DNA from: Artocarpus heterophyllus
Taxonomy: Eukaryota; Streptophyta; Magnoliopsida; Rosales; Moraceae
Direction of reading: 5' to 3'
NCBI GenBank assembly: GCA_025403435.1
Contig: CM046354.1
Span: 43,163,779 to 43,227,778, forward strand
DNA length: 64,000 nucleotides
Shown one piece after another: positions 24,031 to 35,559 of this stretch. The notes under the pieces are model-generated. The model searched no databases, was not told the DNA's origin, and saw only the letters and a program-made list of their open reading frames with translations. The translations under genes and the position numbers were made by a program. Within the stretch, counting starts at the first letter, position 1. Each line of letters begins with the position of its first letter.

Positions 24031-24998
24031 TAGAGCTGCTAGGTGTCCAAAAAGGTGCAATTTTTTCAATGCAGTTTTAATTTGATTTTTGGGACGATTC
24101 TGAGAAACATTACATTTGGATATGACCGGAAATATGAAGTGTTCGATTCATACGGGATTGAAGACTTGAAGATGGATATTACATGAAGAAGGATACAGCT
24201 TGAGGATTCAAGGATGAAGAATCGATAAATGTCTCGATTATTCTCTTGTAATCTTATTTTTCTATTCTCTAGGGTGGAACCATAATATTACGGTTATTAT
24301 TATTATTATGCTTGCAGCTTTGCTAGATTGCTTTGCTTGTCTGCATTATAATATGATTTACCATGTATATTGATAACATGTCATATAGAATAGGGAGTGC
24401 CGCTCATATTAAAATTGTTCATGAATAATTTTAAAATAAAACCTTGACTTCAAAAGATTGAGTGGGAGAAGGTTTTCGAAGAGAGAACCTAAGGCCTCCA
24501 TCGTCGGTCCATAGGAAGAACATGGTGGTCCTGACCCCTAGGAAGGGATTTCTATCATGTACCAGATTGGATCTTTGAAAGGATAAGGTATTTTAATATG
24601 ATTTATGGTTGCACACCCCTAGGTGGTGATTATAAATCATGGATAAAATATTGAAACGGTGGTTATACACTCATGTTAATTTTATTATTAACCTCCCCTA
24701 GGAGCTCTGTTAATAAAATTAATGGCCAAAGAAACGATTATTAATATATGTTGGATCATACGGGTCCTGGATGGCATATATTAATAAGGAGGGGATCCGT
24801 ATTCCTGATTGAATTTGACATGACTCCCCTAGGAGCATGTTGAATTCTGAGTTGGGAATTATTGTTGTAAGGTTGTGATATTTTCAAGGTTTTGACACAT
24901 AAACACATTTGTATGATTTTACATGATTTTGTTATCTTACTAAATTATTATATATGTTTGCTTATGTTTGGTATATGATTCTTTATTGTAGATTGAAA

Positions 24999-25961
24999 AT
25001 GTATAAAAATGCTTTATCATCGATACTTGACAAAAACCAATTAACTGGTGAGAACTATAACGATTGGAAACGGAACCTGGACATCGTCCTTTCCTTTGAG
25101 AAACTGAAATATGTTCTGACAACTCCTTGTCCTCCCGAGCCTACGGGAGACTCAACTAATGAGCAATTCCAAGCGTACGATCGCTGGAAAGATGCTAATG
25201 ATCAGGCCCGCTGCTATGTTATGGCTAGCATGAACAATGTACTGCAGGCTCAACATCAGGATTATGAGACTGCGAAGCAGATCTTGGATAATCTTGAGGA
25301 CATGTTTGGAGGCCAGGCCATAACAAAGCGGCAAGGGGCGCTTCGAAAACTCTTAAACTGTAGACAGAGACTGGGGACATCTGTAAAGGAGCATATGATG
25401 TTGGTCATGGGTTACCTCGCTGAGGCTCAAACCAATGGAGCCGACATCGATGCTGAAACTCAGATGACTATGGTCTTTGAGACTCTGTCTAAGGAATTTA
25501 TTTCATTTAGAGCTACTTTTAATTTGAGCAATAGACGGGATATGACCTTGACAGAACTAATGAAACAGTTACAGGAGTTTGAACTGCTGATCAGGGAGTC
25601 TCCTGCTGGTGGAGAGGCCAATATGGTAGCTGCTTCTGGTTCCAATCCTAACTCTGGGAATGGAAAGAAGCAACGGGCCAAGAGTGGTAAGTCTTCTATT
25701 CCTGTTGCTACCAAGAGCAAGAAGAAGAAGAAGAAGAACCCAAAGAAGCTTAAGTGCTTCTTCTGTGGTAAGGTCGGGCATATAAAGAAGCATTGCAAGG
25801 ACTTCCTTTCCAAGGGAGGTAGGTGTGATCTTCTATATTTAGAAACTTGTTTGGTTGAGGAATCCAGTGACATTTGGGTCATAGATTCGGTGCAACTAAT
25901 CATGTTTGTGTTTCTCTGCAGGGATTCAAAGAAACGAGAAGTCTACTTCGTGAAGACTTAA
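24999..25961 (+). pseudogene. gag of element H, running into a frameshifted protease
   Basis: The start is ATG 24999 (MYKNALSSILDKNQL), matching the gag start in A. A 320-codon frame covers the whole capsid-like region (NDWKRNLDIVLSFEKLKYVL early on), a basic lysine-rich tract, and an intact CCHC zinc knuckle CFFCGKVGHIKKHC at about 25755. It then reaches the protease entry WVIDS. A one-base deletion at about 25889, compared with A, throws the frame off exactly in the DSG active-site motif, and translation ends at 25961. Gag packages the element RNA into cytoplasmic particles; the gag part itself looks complete here. Confidence 0.88.
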
Positions 25962-28952
25962 CGCTTCGGATGGGTGATGGATCCTTGGTCTCAGCGGAAG
26001 CAGTGGGAGATGTCCATCTTTATTTTGATAATTATAGGAGTTTAATTTTACGAGACTGTTTTTATGTTCCTAAATTAAAAGGAATTTACTTTCTGTATCT
26101 TCTTTATTTAAAGACTTCTACGTGGTATCTTTTAATGAAAAAGTGGTGATTCGTAGAAACAAATCTTTTATCTGTTCTGGATGGATGCAAAATAATCTAT
26201 ATTTTATCAAACCTAAGATGGACTTATTGTTTAATGCTGAGATAAATGATAATGACTCAAAAAGACTTAAAACTTCTCACTCTAATAAGACTTATCTTTG
26301 GCATTTGCGCCTTGGCCATATTAACCTGAATAGGATTCAAAGGTTGGTAAGGGATGGACCTTTAAGTCACTTAAAGGTGGAATCTATACCTCAATGTGAG
26401 TCTTGTTTGGAGGGTAAAATGACCAAAAGACCATACGGGTCTAAGGGCAATAGGGCCGAAGGGGTTCTAGAACTTGTGCCATAGTGATGTTTGCGGACCG
26501 ATGAACATCCGGGCACGAGGAGGGTATGAGTACTTTGTCACTTTTATTGACGATTACTCAAGATATGGGTATGTGTACCTAATGCACCACAGAAGTGAAA
26601 CTTATGATAAGTTCAGGGAGTTTCGGCCTGAAGTGGAAAAGCAATTGGGTAGACCCATAAAGGCACTTCGATCTGATCGAGGTGGGGAATACCTTTCTGA
26701 TGAGTTCTTGGGACACTTGTTAGAGAATGGGATTTTATCCCATTTGACTGCGCCGGGCACTCCGCAGCAGAATGGCGTAGCGGAGAGAAGGAATAGGACT
26801 TTGTTGGACATGATTCGGTCCATGATGAGTTATTCATCATTGCCTTTATCCTTTTGGGGATATGCACTACAAACCGCATGTTATCTTTTGAACAATGTGC
26901 CTTCAAAATCGGTCCCTAAAACTCCTCACGAGTTGTGGACAAGACGGAAGACATCCTTAAACCATATTCGCATATGGGGATGTCCAGCTCATGTCCTGTT
27001 TAAGGATCCGAATAAGTTGGAAGCACGTTCAGAAGTTTGTGTAGTTGTAGGATATCCAAAAGGGACTAAAGGGGGTTATTTTTATAACCCAAAGGAAAAT
27101 AAATTCGTGGTTTCAACTAATGCAACTTTCCTTGAGGAGAGTTACATGAACGACTTTAAACCTCGAAGCAAAGTGGTGCTTGAGGAGTTGAGGGGTGATC
27201 CGTTTACTCCGGAGGTTCTGAATGAAACCATTCCAATCAGTGTAGAAAAACCAAACAAACCTGAACAACAACCTCAGGGGCTTCGGCGTAGTGGGAGGAT
27301 CGGGCGTCAACCTGAGAGGTATATGTTCAATGGGGAAGTCTTTTTGGCTGAACCGGATGAACATGACAGGGATCCTTATACTTACGCAAAAGCTATGGAG
27401 GATGTTGATTCAAGACTCTGGACAGAGGCCATGAACATAGAGATGAAGTCTATGGAGACTAATCGGGTCTGGGAGCTTGTGGATCTTCCCGAAGGGGTAA
27501 AACCCATAGGGTGTAAATGGATCTACAAGAGGAAAAGAGGAGTGGATGGAAAGGTCAAAACCTTTAAGGCTAGACTGGTAGCTAAGGGTTATACGCAAAA
27601 GGAAGGAATCGATTATGAGGAAACCTTTTCGCCTGTAGCCATGCTTAAGTCCATCAGGATTCTCTTGTCCATAGCTGCCACTCTCGACTACGAGATTTGG
27701 CAGATGGATGTCAAGACGGCTTTTCTGAATGGCTATCTTGATGAGTCCATTTATATGGAACAACCAGACGGGTTCAAGGTCGCGGGTCAAGAGGGTAAGG
27801 TTTGTAAGCTGCTAAAGTCAATTTATGGACTTAAGCAGGCTTCTCGTTCTTGGAACATAAGATTTGATCAAGTGATCAAGACTTATGGGTTCTCACAAAA
27901 TGTGGATGAACCATGTGTTTACAAACACATTAAGAATGGGAAGGTGGTTTTTCTACTACTCTATGTAGATGACATTCTGCTAATTGGCAATGACGTTGGG
28001 GCATTGTCATCGGTCAAATTATGGTTGACCAAGTAGTTTGACATGAAGGACTTAGGTGAGGCTAATTTTGTTCTCGGTATCCAAATCTTTCGGGATAGGA
28101 AGAACAAAATGATAGCTTTGTCACAGGCTGGCTACATAGATAAAATTCTCAGGAGGTTTGCAATGCAGGATTCCAAGAAAGGTGGGCAACCATCTAGGTC
28201 TGGAATTACTCTTTCTAAGAAAGACTCTCCAAAGTCTTATGAAGAAAGAGAATACATGAAGAAGGTACCTTATGCTTCTGCAGTGGGTAGTCTCATGTAT
28301 GCCATGCTTTACACTTGACCTGGATATTAGCTATGCGGTCAGGATTGTGAGTCGATTTCAGGCGGATCCAGGACCGAACCATTGGGTTGCGGTAAAGCAT
28401 ATTTTCAAGTACCTGAGAAGGACTCGAGGGTATATGCTTGTGTACTCGGGTGAGGATTTAACTCCTCTAGGATACACTGATTCAGATTTTCAATCCTGCT
28501 CAGATTCTAGGAAATCGACTTCGGGGTTTGTGTTTACTCTAGGTGGCGGTGCCATCAGTTGGAGAAGTACGAAGCAAGATTGCACTTCGGATTCAACGAT
28601 GGAGGCCGAGTATGTGGCGGCTAGTGATGCTTCGAAAGAAGCAGTGTGGCTCCGCAAGTTCCTTGGAGATCTTGAGGTAGTTCCTGGTATGGATAAGGCG
28701 GTATCACTGTACTGTGATAACAGTGCGGCGGTAGCTAATGCTAAGGAACCAAGATTTCACAAGAAGAGTAAGCATATTGATCGGAAGTATCATGTGATAA
28801 AGGACTTCGTTGAGAGCGGGCATGTCACGGTGTGCAAGATCGCGTCAGAGGACAATTTAGCTGATCCATTCATGAAGACACTTACTGGGAGAGTCTTCGA
28901 GAGGCATGTGGAAGCTATGGGGATGCAAAATTTGCAGTATTTACTCACTTAG
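25874..28952 (+). pseudogene. pol of element H (protease, integrase, RT, RNase H)
   Basis: Protease remainder GATNHVCVSL from about 25890. Integrase zinc region [14 protein letters not shown] near 26310, with core motifs DVCGPM (26487), LRSDRGGEY (26665) and [10 protein letters not shown] (26772). RT has [20 protein letters not shown] and [13 protein letters not shown], with an intact [12 protein letters not shown] near 27960. RNase H has YTDSDFQSC and SKHIDRKYH, ending at 28952. Breaks seen: one-base losses near 25889 and 26077, a one-base gain near 26479, TAG at 28034-28036 where related copies have CAG, and a one-base gain near 28310. The 520-codon block 26474-28036 is otherwise open, so pol was probably inactivated recently. 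Confidence 0.9.
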
Positions 28953-28955
28953 TGC

Positions 28956-28966
28956 AAGTGGGAGAT
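28956..28966 (+). other. Polypurine tract of element H
   Basis: AAGTGGGAGAT directly before the 3' LTR at 28967; identical to that of element D at 51054-51064. Confidence 0.85.
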
Positions 28967-31002
28967 TGTTAGACATGTATGCTCTAAGGAGTAAAAATGT
29001 AATACGTTTTTGGAGACATTTTTATCAATAAAGAATTTATTCATTTATATATACCAAATATTGTCCTCTTTACGTTCATATTTGTTGAATGTATGATAAG
29101 CAAACAGTAGTCTGAGACTGTCAGTCTAAACCTTAAGAATTGGGCATATGATGGGAAGATTATGCGGTAGACACGATTCTTAAGGCGATGGTCTAAAACA
29201 TATGATCCGCAATCCAGGGAATAAAGTTGGGCGCTTTATTCATGTAAAGATTGTTATGTTGTCTATATCCCTTTTGGGAGATGGTTTGTCTTGGCCATCG
29301 GAGTTGGTCTCCGTGAATAGAAACATTGGCGCGTTGTCATTGTTGACGATGTGTTGGATCGGGACATAAAGTGAATTGATTTGGATTAATAATTCTGTCT
29401 TGGCAAATCGATTCACTTTAGACAATCATTTGTATTGTATCTTAATCCTGAGATGAATAATGGGCCCGTTGTCTCGACTTGTGTCTTTTGATGTACCAAC
29501 GGGTGACTCCCACATTTCTATAGTGGCATGCATGCTTGAACGTTGGAGGCATGACTCTTGATAGCGTAGACTTGTTATTCATAGATATGGAATCCATAGC
29601 TCCTCTTTAGGAGTAATGATATCCTCTTATATGCGTTGTCCTGTAATTGAAAACTGGAGCGCTCAACCATTTGGATACATAGGTGTAACCGAATGGTATA
29701 CTATCTTTGGATGGTAAGTTTTCTAATGGTGAGACAATGGAACGTAAGATAAAAATAATCAGGAAGGTAAGACAAAACTTGTCCTTAAGTCGATTATGGA
29801 TGATCATATGGGGATGCGATACACTATGATATGTCATGGAGACTTAGCTACACGAGCTTCGTAATTCTATAAAGTTCGAGAGTGCAGCTCCAAGCTTTTA
29901 GTGGAGTAGCGTTGGAGTTGATAATTGTGAAATGTATATCTGGGATATTGGGTTTCATAATTATCATGAGCTTGAACTTTATAGGTCCATTTTGGTCCCC
30001 TTTGCTAGCTCACAAAATCCTATAACGACACGGCGTGCTTTTTCAATAATTGGTGACTTATGTCGGATTTATCAGATTGGTTTAAAATTTATAAGAATCA
30101 AATAATTCATGTCTGTTTATCGGTTGAATTAATTATGTAAGAAAATTAGTTCAAGATGAACTTGTTGAATTATTGCGTTCGGGTAATTCTTGTCTGTTTA
30201 TCGGTTGTTTTAATTTTGGACAATTAGAATAAGATAAACTTGTAGAATTATTGTGAATTAATTTATTTTCTTAGAGATTATCTTGATAAAGTTTGTTTTG
30301 ATCAGATATCTTTTCTATTGGGCTATTTGAATCAAAACTGAGACTTTATCCTTTAGAATCTCGGGTGGAAAATAAAAGATTCGCGGAGATTTTTTCTCGA
30401 CAGTTCGGCCTGCCGGATGACGTGTTCGGCCTGCTGAACTGGCCTGTTCGGCCTGCCTATCAGAAAGTTCGGCATGCCGACCGACGACAGTTAAGATTAC
30501 GCGTTTTCACGCGTATCTTATCAGATATTGATCCGAACTTGATTCTGTTTCGATTTTTTGAGACCTAATCTGATATGGACTGACCCTAGGACCAATAGGT
30601 ATAAAAAGGGAGTGAGTCTAATGATTTACTTAGAGATCAATTTGAGAGATTAAGAGTGATACTCTTCTAGTGAGCATCTGAAAACTCCCTGAGAGCTTTT
30701 GTTCACAAATCACGAACACTAGCTTTGGGTTCTCTCTGTTGGTTGGAAAGAGAGTCACCAGTGGAAGAGCTGTACGTGTAAGCCCACACTTACTCCGGTT
30801 GTGGATAGAGAATAGCAAAGAAGACCAGTTGGTTGAGGCTCTTTTGGAACGTTACTTCTCTACACAGGTCGCGGAGGTTCTTCGGCATACTGAGGTTAGT
30901 AAGATCTGTTTAATTTATACATATAACATGTCAAACTTGTGTTTTGGAAAATACTCTGAGGAAAAATTTTAAAAAATTCCGCTGCGCACTTTGTTTCCAA
31001 CA
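28967..31002 (+). repeat. 3' LTR of element H
   Basis: 2036 bp, TGTTAGACATG to TTTCCAACA. Carries TATA at 30600-30607 and a better-preserved palindrome array at 30403-30484 than the 5' LTR. Confidence 0.95.
30403..30484. repeat. Palindrome array in 3' LTR of H
   Basis: Copies TTCGGCCTGCCGGA, TTCGGCCTGCTGAAC, TTCGGCCTGCCTATC, TTCGGCATGCCGACC. Comparison with 22731-22812 shows mutations mostly of C/G to T/A in the 5' copy. Confidence 0.82.
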
Positions 31003-31007
31003 TGTAC

Positions 31008-31333
31008 AACTTGTCCCGGTGTTGATGTAATTTTCGTCTTTGACAACAGTATGTATTTAATTTATTTTAGGGACAATGATTTTCAGTATTCTCTTATTAT
31101 TATTCTTATTATTTGTATTTTATTTACCTACCCACTTTCATGGTAAGCGTCAACATGATAAGATCTCGGCCCCATCTTCGTAACATTCACGTGATAGTGA
31201 CTATCGATGACATTAATTTACTTTTTCTACATATATTTATTAACTTTTTTTATTTACCTCGTTTACTTCTTTTAATTTACCTTAATTTCAACTTCTTTAC
31301 CTAAAACTCACTGACCCCCTCCTCGGGGCATCA
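31008..31333 (+). repeat. LTR2 of array G, right part
   Basis: Resumes AACTTGTCCCGGTGTTGATG, the continuation that follows TGTAC in the uninterrupted LTR1 at 19120-19140, and ends before the primer-binding site at 31339-31350. Confidence 0.82.
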
Positions 31334-31533
31334 TAGAATGGTGTCAGAGCATAGGCTTCAGATCTTTCGGGAACTGAACTAGTGAGATTTTTACCATTTT
31401 GTTTTGATTTTTCAAGTTTTATGCTGGGATAGTTGTTGTTATAATTATGTTTGAGTACACAGTGTTGTTTTTGATTTTAAAATTTAGATATTTAAAAATT
31501 TTGAGTACTAAATTTTTTTTAAGGAGGGTGGAT
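31334..31533 (+). other. Second internal region of array G
   Basis: 200 bp: primer-binding site TGGTGTCAGAGC (31339-31350), a non-coding segment collinear with 19465-19660, and purine tract AAGGAGGGTGGAT (31521-31533). Confidence 0.75.
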
Positions 31534-31959
31534 TGTAACACCCCTGAATTTTAAAGTGGGGATTAATTATGTCAAGTTTAATTATTAGGTGTGCCAATAT
31601 AATTTTTGCTGTTAATTTTAGTTATTTATAATTTTGTTGCATTTGTTATATTTAAAATTTGATTTTTAGTTTTAAAATACCAAATGATATTTTTACACTA
31701 CATTTTCTCCATATTTATAAAAATGCCCTTGACCCCTTTATTTTGCCCTCTCCTTTTCTTTCCTCATTTTTTCATGCTCTCTTTCTTTTTCTCTCTCTTT
31801 CTCATCCTCAGCTCTTTTTCTCTTGAAAAATTTGATTTCAAAGCTTTATTTCTGTTGGTTTGAAGATGAAAACGAGCTTATTTCATCAAGTTTTACTTCA
31901 AAAACGTCCAATTAAAGGTTAGCCCTTTTCTCCAAAATTTTTTATTTTCGTTTTGAATC
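31534..31959 (+). repeat. LTR3 of array G, truncated
   Basis: Starts TGTAACACCCC and follows LTR1/LTR2 for about 425 bp, then switches abruptly at 31959/31960 to the inside of a copia LTR (element D). Confidence 0.8.
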
Positions 31960-33653
31960 ATTGTTATGTTGTCTATATCCTTAACAAGAGATGGTTTTTC
32001 TTGGCCATCAGAGGTGGAATTTGCGAGTAGAAACATTGGTGCATTATCAGAGGTGATAATGTATTGGATCGGGACATAAAGTGTAATTGATTTGAATTCA
32101 TAATTTTGTCTTGGCAAATCAACCACTTTAGACAATCATATGTGTTATATCATCATCTTGAGATGAATAGTGGGCCCGTTGTCTTAACTTATATCTTTTG
32201 ATGTGCCAATGGGTAACATCCACAATTCATATTGGTACGCATACTAATATGTTGGAAACATGACTCTAGATAGCATAGACTTGTTATTCATAGATACGAA
32301 ATCTATAGCTCCTCTTTAGGAGTCGTTGATATCTCTTATATACATTATTGTATAATTGGAAAACTAGAGCACTCAACCATTTGGATACATAGGCGTAACT
32401 GAATGGTACATTGTCTTTGGATGGTAAGTTTTCCAATGGTGAGATAATGGAACGTAAGAAAAAATAATCGAGAAGGTAAGACAGAATTTATCCTTAAGCC
32501 GATTATGGATATCCTATATGGATATGATACATTATGATATGTCATTAAGACTTAGCTATTTGCGCTTTGAAATTCTATATAGTTCAAGAGTGCAACTCTA
32601 AGCTTTTAGTGGAGTAGCGTTTGAGTTGATAATTATGAAATGCATATCTGGGATGTTGGGTTTCATAATTATCAAAAGCTTGAACTATATAGGTCCATCA
32701 GGTCTTCTTTGCTAGCTCATAATAAATCCTGTAACGATAAAATGTACTTTTCTAATAAATTGGTGACTTATATCAAATTATTAGATCGGCTAAAATTTGA
32801 TAGGATCAGATAATTCTTGTCTGTTTATTAGTTGAATTAATTTTTATGTAAATTAATTCAAGATAAACTTGTTGAATTATCCAAAATATTTATTTTCGTA
32901 GAGATTATCTAAATATGACTGTTTTAATCAGATAACTTCTCTATTAGGTTATTTCACTTAAAAATAAGGCTATATCCTAAGAATCTCGAGTGAGAAATAA
33001 AAGGTTCGTAGGGATCATTTATAGTTAGTTCGACAGGCCGATCTTCAAGTTCGGCCTGCCGATGGAGTAAGTTCGGCAGGCCGATCTTCAAGTTTTACAG
33101 GCCGATGGAGTTAGTTTGGTATGTCGATCTACTAGTTTAGCCTGCCGATCAGAGGATAATTTGATCACGTATTTTCACACTATTTTATCAGATATTGATC
33201 TAGATTCTAATTTTTGAAGCCTTCTCTGATAAGGACTAACCCTTGGGTCCAACCTTTATAAATAAGGAGTTAGACTCATAAGTTATTTAGATCAGTTGAG
33301 AGATGAAGAGAGAGCATTCCATACTGTGAGTCTCTAAATTCTCTTGAAGAACTATTGTTCGCAAATCATGAATGGTAGTTCTGGGTATTTCTTAATTGGT
33401 TGGAAGGAGAGTCATCAAGAAAGAGCTATACAACATGCGCCCATACGCACTCTGATCGTGGATAGAGAATAGCAAAGAAGACTAATTGGTTGAGGTTATT
33501 CTAGACCTTTTCTTTATAGATTGTAGGAGCTCTTCGGCATAAAAGGTTAGTAAGACCTAGTTAATTTATAGATATATGTGTTAAAGTTGTGCTTTAGAAA
33601 ATACTCTGATATAAATTTTTTTTTAATTTCTACTACATATTATTTTTCCAACA
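31960..33653 (+). repeat. 5' LTR of element D, 5'-truncated
   Basis: Aligns with the H LTR from its ATTGTTATGTTGTCTATATC segment onward and ends TTTTTCCAACA. The primer-binding site after it is decayed (TAGTATTAGAGC, 33656-33667). Confidence 0.85.
33027..33150. repeat. Palindrome array in 5' LTR of D
   Basis: Six copies, e.g. TTCGGCCTGCCGATGG, TTCGGCAGGCCGATC and TTTAGCCTGCCGATC, arranged with a local repeat of CAGGCCGAT...TTCAAGTT. Confidence 0.82.
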
Positions 33654-34157
33654 ATTAGTATTAGAGCCATGGTTTTTACATAAATTTATGAGTTTATGAT
33701 CATGCTATATGTATAAATTATGTGATCTTGCTCTCTTCTATACTTGAATTTAATTTTTTAGAGAGTTGGCATTCTAGGGTTTCTATATATTTGTATATTG
33801 TCATAGATTATATGGTGAATGTTTATTAATTAATTATGAATGATTAAATTATTATTTAACTATTTATTTATTAAGTAATTTATGCCGGTTATGATTTCTT
33901 AGAGGTTAGAATGTGTATTTAGATTTTTCATGTAATTAGATGGCGGTCTATCATCACTATCTAAGAATTATTATTTAATTTTAAATTTGTAAGAATTTTG
34001 TAATTAAATAATCATTTAGAGAAGACGGATCTAGAAGATAGATGATAGTGTTCCATAGGCATTTTCTAAGTATCTAATTTTATGTCTTTGAATTGTTGAA
34101 AATCAAATTGAAAAACTACATAAAAAGTGTATTTTCTCAAAAAAGTTATTTCTACTT

Positions 34158-34387
34158 GGTTGGCAAAACGAACCCTTAAGATCGGTAGGCCGATTGTCGT
34201 AGATCGGCAGGCCAAAAGTCTAGGATCGATAGGCAGTCCGTCTAGTAGAATTCTGATGGCTCTAGCGGCAAGCCAAACTTTCAAGTTTGGCACGCCGATC
34301 TATAATGATTGGCAGGCCAAATTGTGAGGTTTGGCAAGCCGAAGGATCATGACCAGCAGACCAATTGCACAGATCAACATGCCGGCA
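34158..34387. repeat. Palindrome array in leader of D
   Basis: About nine decayed copies: ATCGGTAGGCCGATT, ATCGGCAGGCCAAAA, TTTGGCACGCCGATC, TTTGGCAAGCCGAAGG and others. Confidence 0.8.
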
Positions 34388-35344
34388 TAGAGCTGTGAAT
34401 TTTCAACAAATGTGCATTTTTTAAGTGTAGTTTTGATTTTATTTTTGGGACAATTATGAGAAACATTAAATTTGGATATGACTGGAAATATGGAGTATTC
34501 GATCCATATAGGATTGAAGACTTGATGATGGATAATACATGAAAAAGGATACAACTTAAAGAGTCAAGGATAAAGAATCAATAATATGTTTTAATTTATC
34601 TCTTATAATCTTTAATTTCTTTTCTCTAAGGCAGGACCATAATATTATGGCTATTTATTATTATTTTGCCAGTAGTTTTGCATGATTGCTTTGCCTATCT
34701 GCATTATAATATGATTTACCATATATATTGATAACATGTCATCGTAGAATAGGGAGTGCTACTCATTTAAAATTGTTCATGCATGTTTTTTCAAAATAAA
34801 ACCTTGATTTCAAAAGATTGAGTGGGAGCAGTTTTTTGAATAGAGGACTTATAACTTCCATCGTTGGTCCATAGGTAGCACGTGGTGGTTTCGGCCCCTA
34901 GGAAGTGACTACATCATGTACCAGGTTGGATCTCCAAGAGGATAAGGTATTTTAGCATAATTTATCATTGCACACCCCTAGGTGGTGATTATAAATCATG
35001 GATAGAATATTGAAACGTGGGTAATATACTCATGTTGATTTTATTAACCTCTCATAGGAGCTCTGTTAATAAAATTGATTTTCAAAGAAACAATTATTAA
35101 TATATGCTGGATCATGCGGGTCCTAGATGGTATATATTAATATGGAGGGGATATGTGTTCTTAACAGACTTTGGCAAGTCTCCTCTAGGTGGCTTGTTGA
35201 ATTTTGAGTTTAGAATTATCGTTGTAAGGTTATGATTTTTTAAGGTTTTGACACATAAACACATTTGTATGTTTTACATGATTGTGTTATCTTACTAAAT
35301 TATTATGGTATGTTTGGTATATGGTTTTGTATTGTAGATTAAAA

Positions 35345-35559
35345 ATGTCTAAAAACGTTTTATTTTTGATACTTGACAAAAACTAATCAACTAGAGAGAA
35401 CTATAATGATTGTAAACAAAACCTGAACATCGTCCTGTCCTTTGAGAAACTAAAATTTGTGTTGACGACACCGTGTCCTCCCGAGCTTACGAGAGATTCC
35501 GCTAATGAGCAAATCCAAGAGTATGATCGCTGGAAAGATGCTAATGATTAGGCCCGCTG
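35345..35559 (+). pseudogene. gag of element D, 5' fragment
   Basis: ATG at 35345 followed by MSKNVLFLILDKN, then stops (for example TAA in the NQLTG segment and TAG for CAG near 35549). The sequence stops at the gypsy element E; its continuation is at 47317. Confidence 0.82.

Larger units (their letters stand above)
21294..31002 (+). mobile_element. Ty1/copia element H, full length
   Basis: A 9.7-kb copia element with two LTRs of about 2036 bp, primer-binding site, a 1.67-kb non-coding leader, gag, protease, integrase, RT, RNase H and polypurine tract. It is inserted in the second LTR of array G; flanks TATAC (21289-21293) and TGTAC (31003-31007) are a 5-bp target duplication with one change, and the intact site is visible in LTR1 of G near 19120. 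The two LTRs differ at few positions by eye, so it is one of the younger insertions. Several frameshifts and one stop in pol make it non-autonomous. Confidence 0.95.
17532..31959 (+). mobile_element. Tandem LTR array G with about 200-bp internal regions, split by element H
   Basis: Unit structure: LTR1 17532-19464; internal 19465-19660; LTR2 19661-21293 continuing at 31008-31333; internal 31334-31533; LTR3 31534-31959 (truncated). Each internal region begins with a primer-binding site (TGGTATCAGAAC, TGGTGTCAGAGC) and ends with a purine tract (AAGGAGGGTGGAT) just before TGTAACA. The 3' internal sequence (GAGGATGAAATTTCTTTAAA) resembles the end of plant Ty3/gypsy chromoviruses. No coding sequence is present, so it must depend on another element. 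Both internals have the same structure and length (196 and 200 bp). This points to a non-autonomous family, LTR-LTR joined, rather than two independent deletions. Confidence 0.82.
31960..35559 (+). mobile_element. Ty1/copia element D, left part
   Basis: The same family as A/H but strongly diverged, so an older insertion. The 5' LTR lacks roughly its first 280 bp, the junction with array G being at 31959/31960. Leader, palindrome array and the first 72 codons of gag follow until element E interrupts at 35560. The element resumes at 47312. Confidence 0.88.

Noticed and set aside
28967..31002. An additional envelope-like gene between RNase H and 3' LTR
   Set aside because: RNase H ends at 28952, 14 bp before the LTR; there is no room for one.
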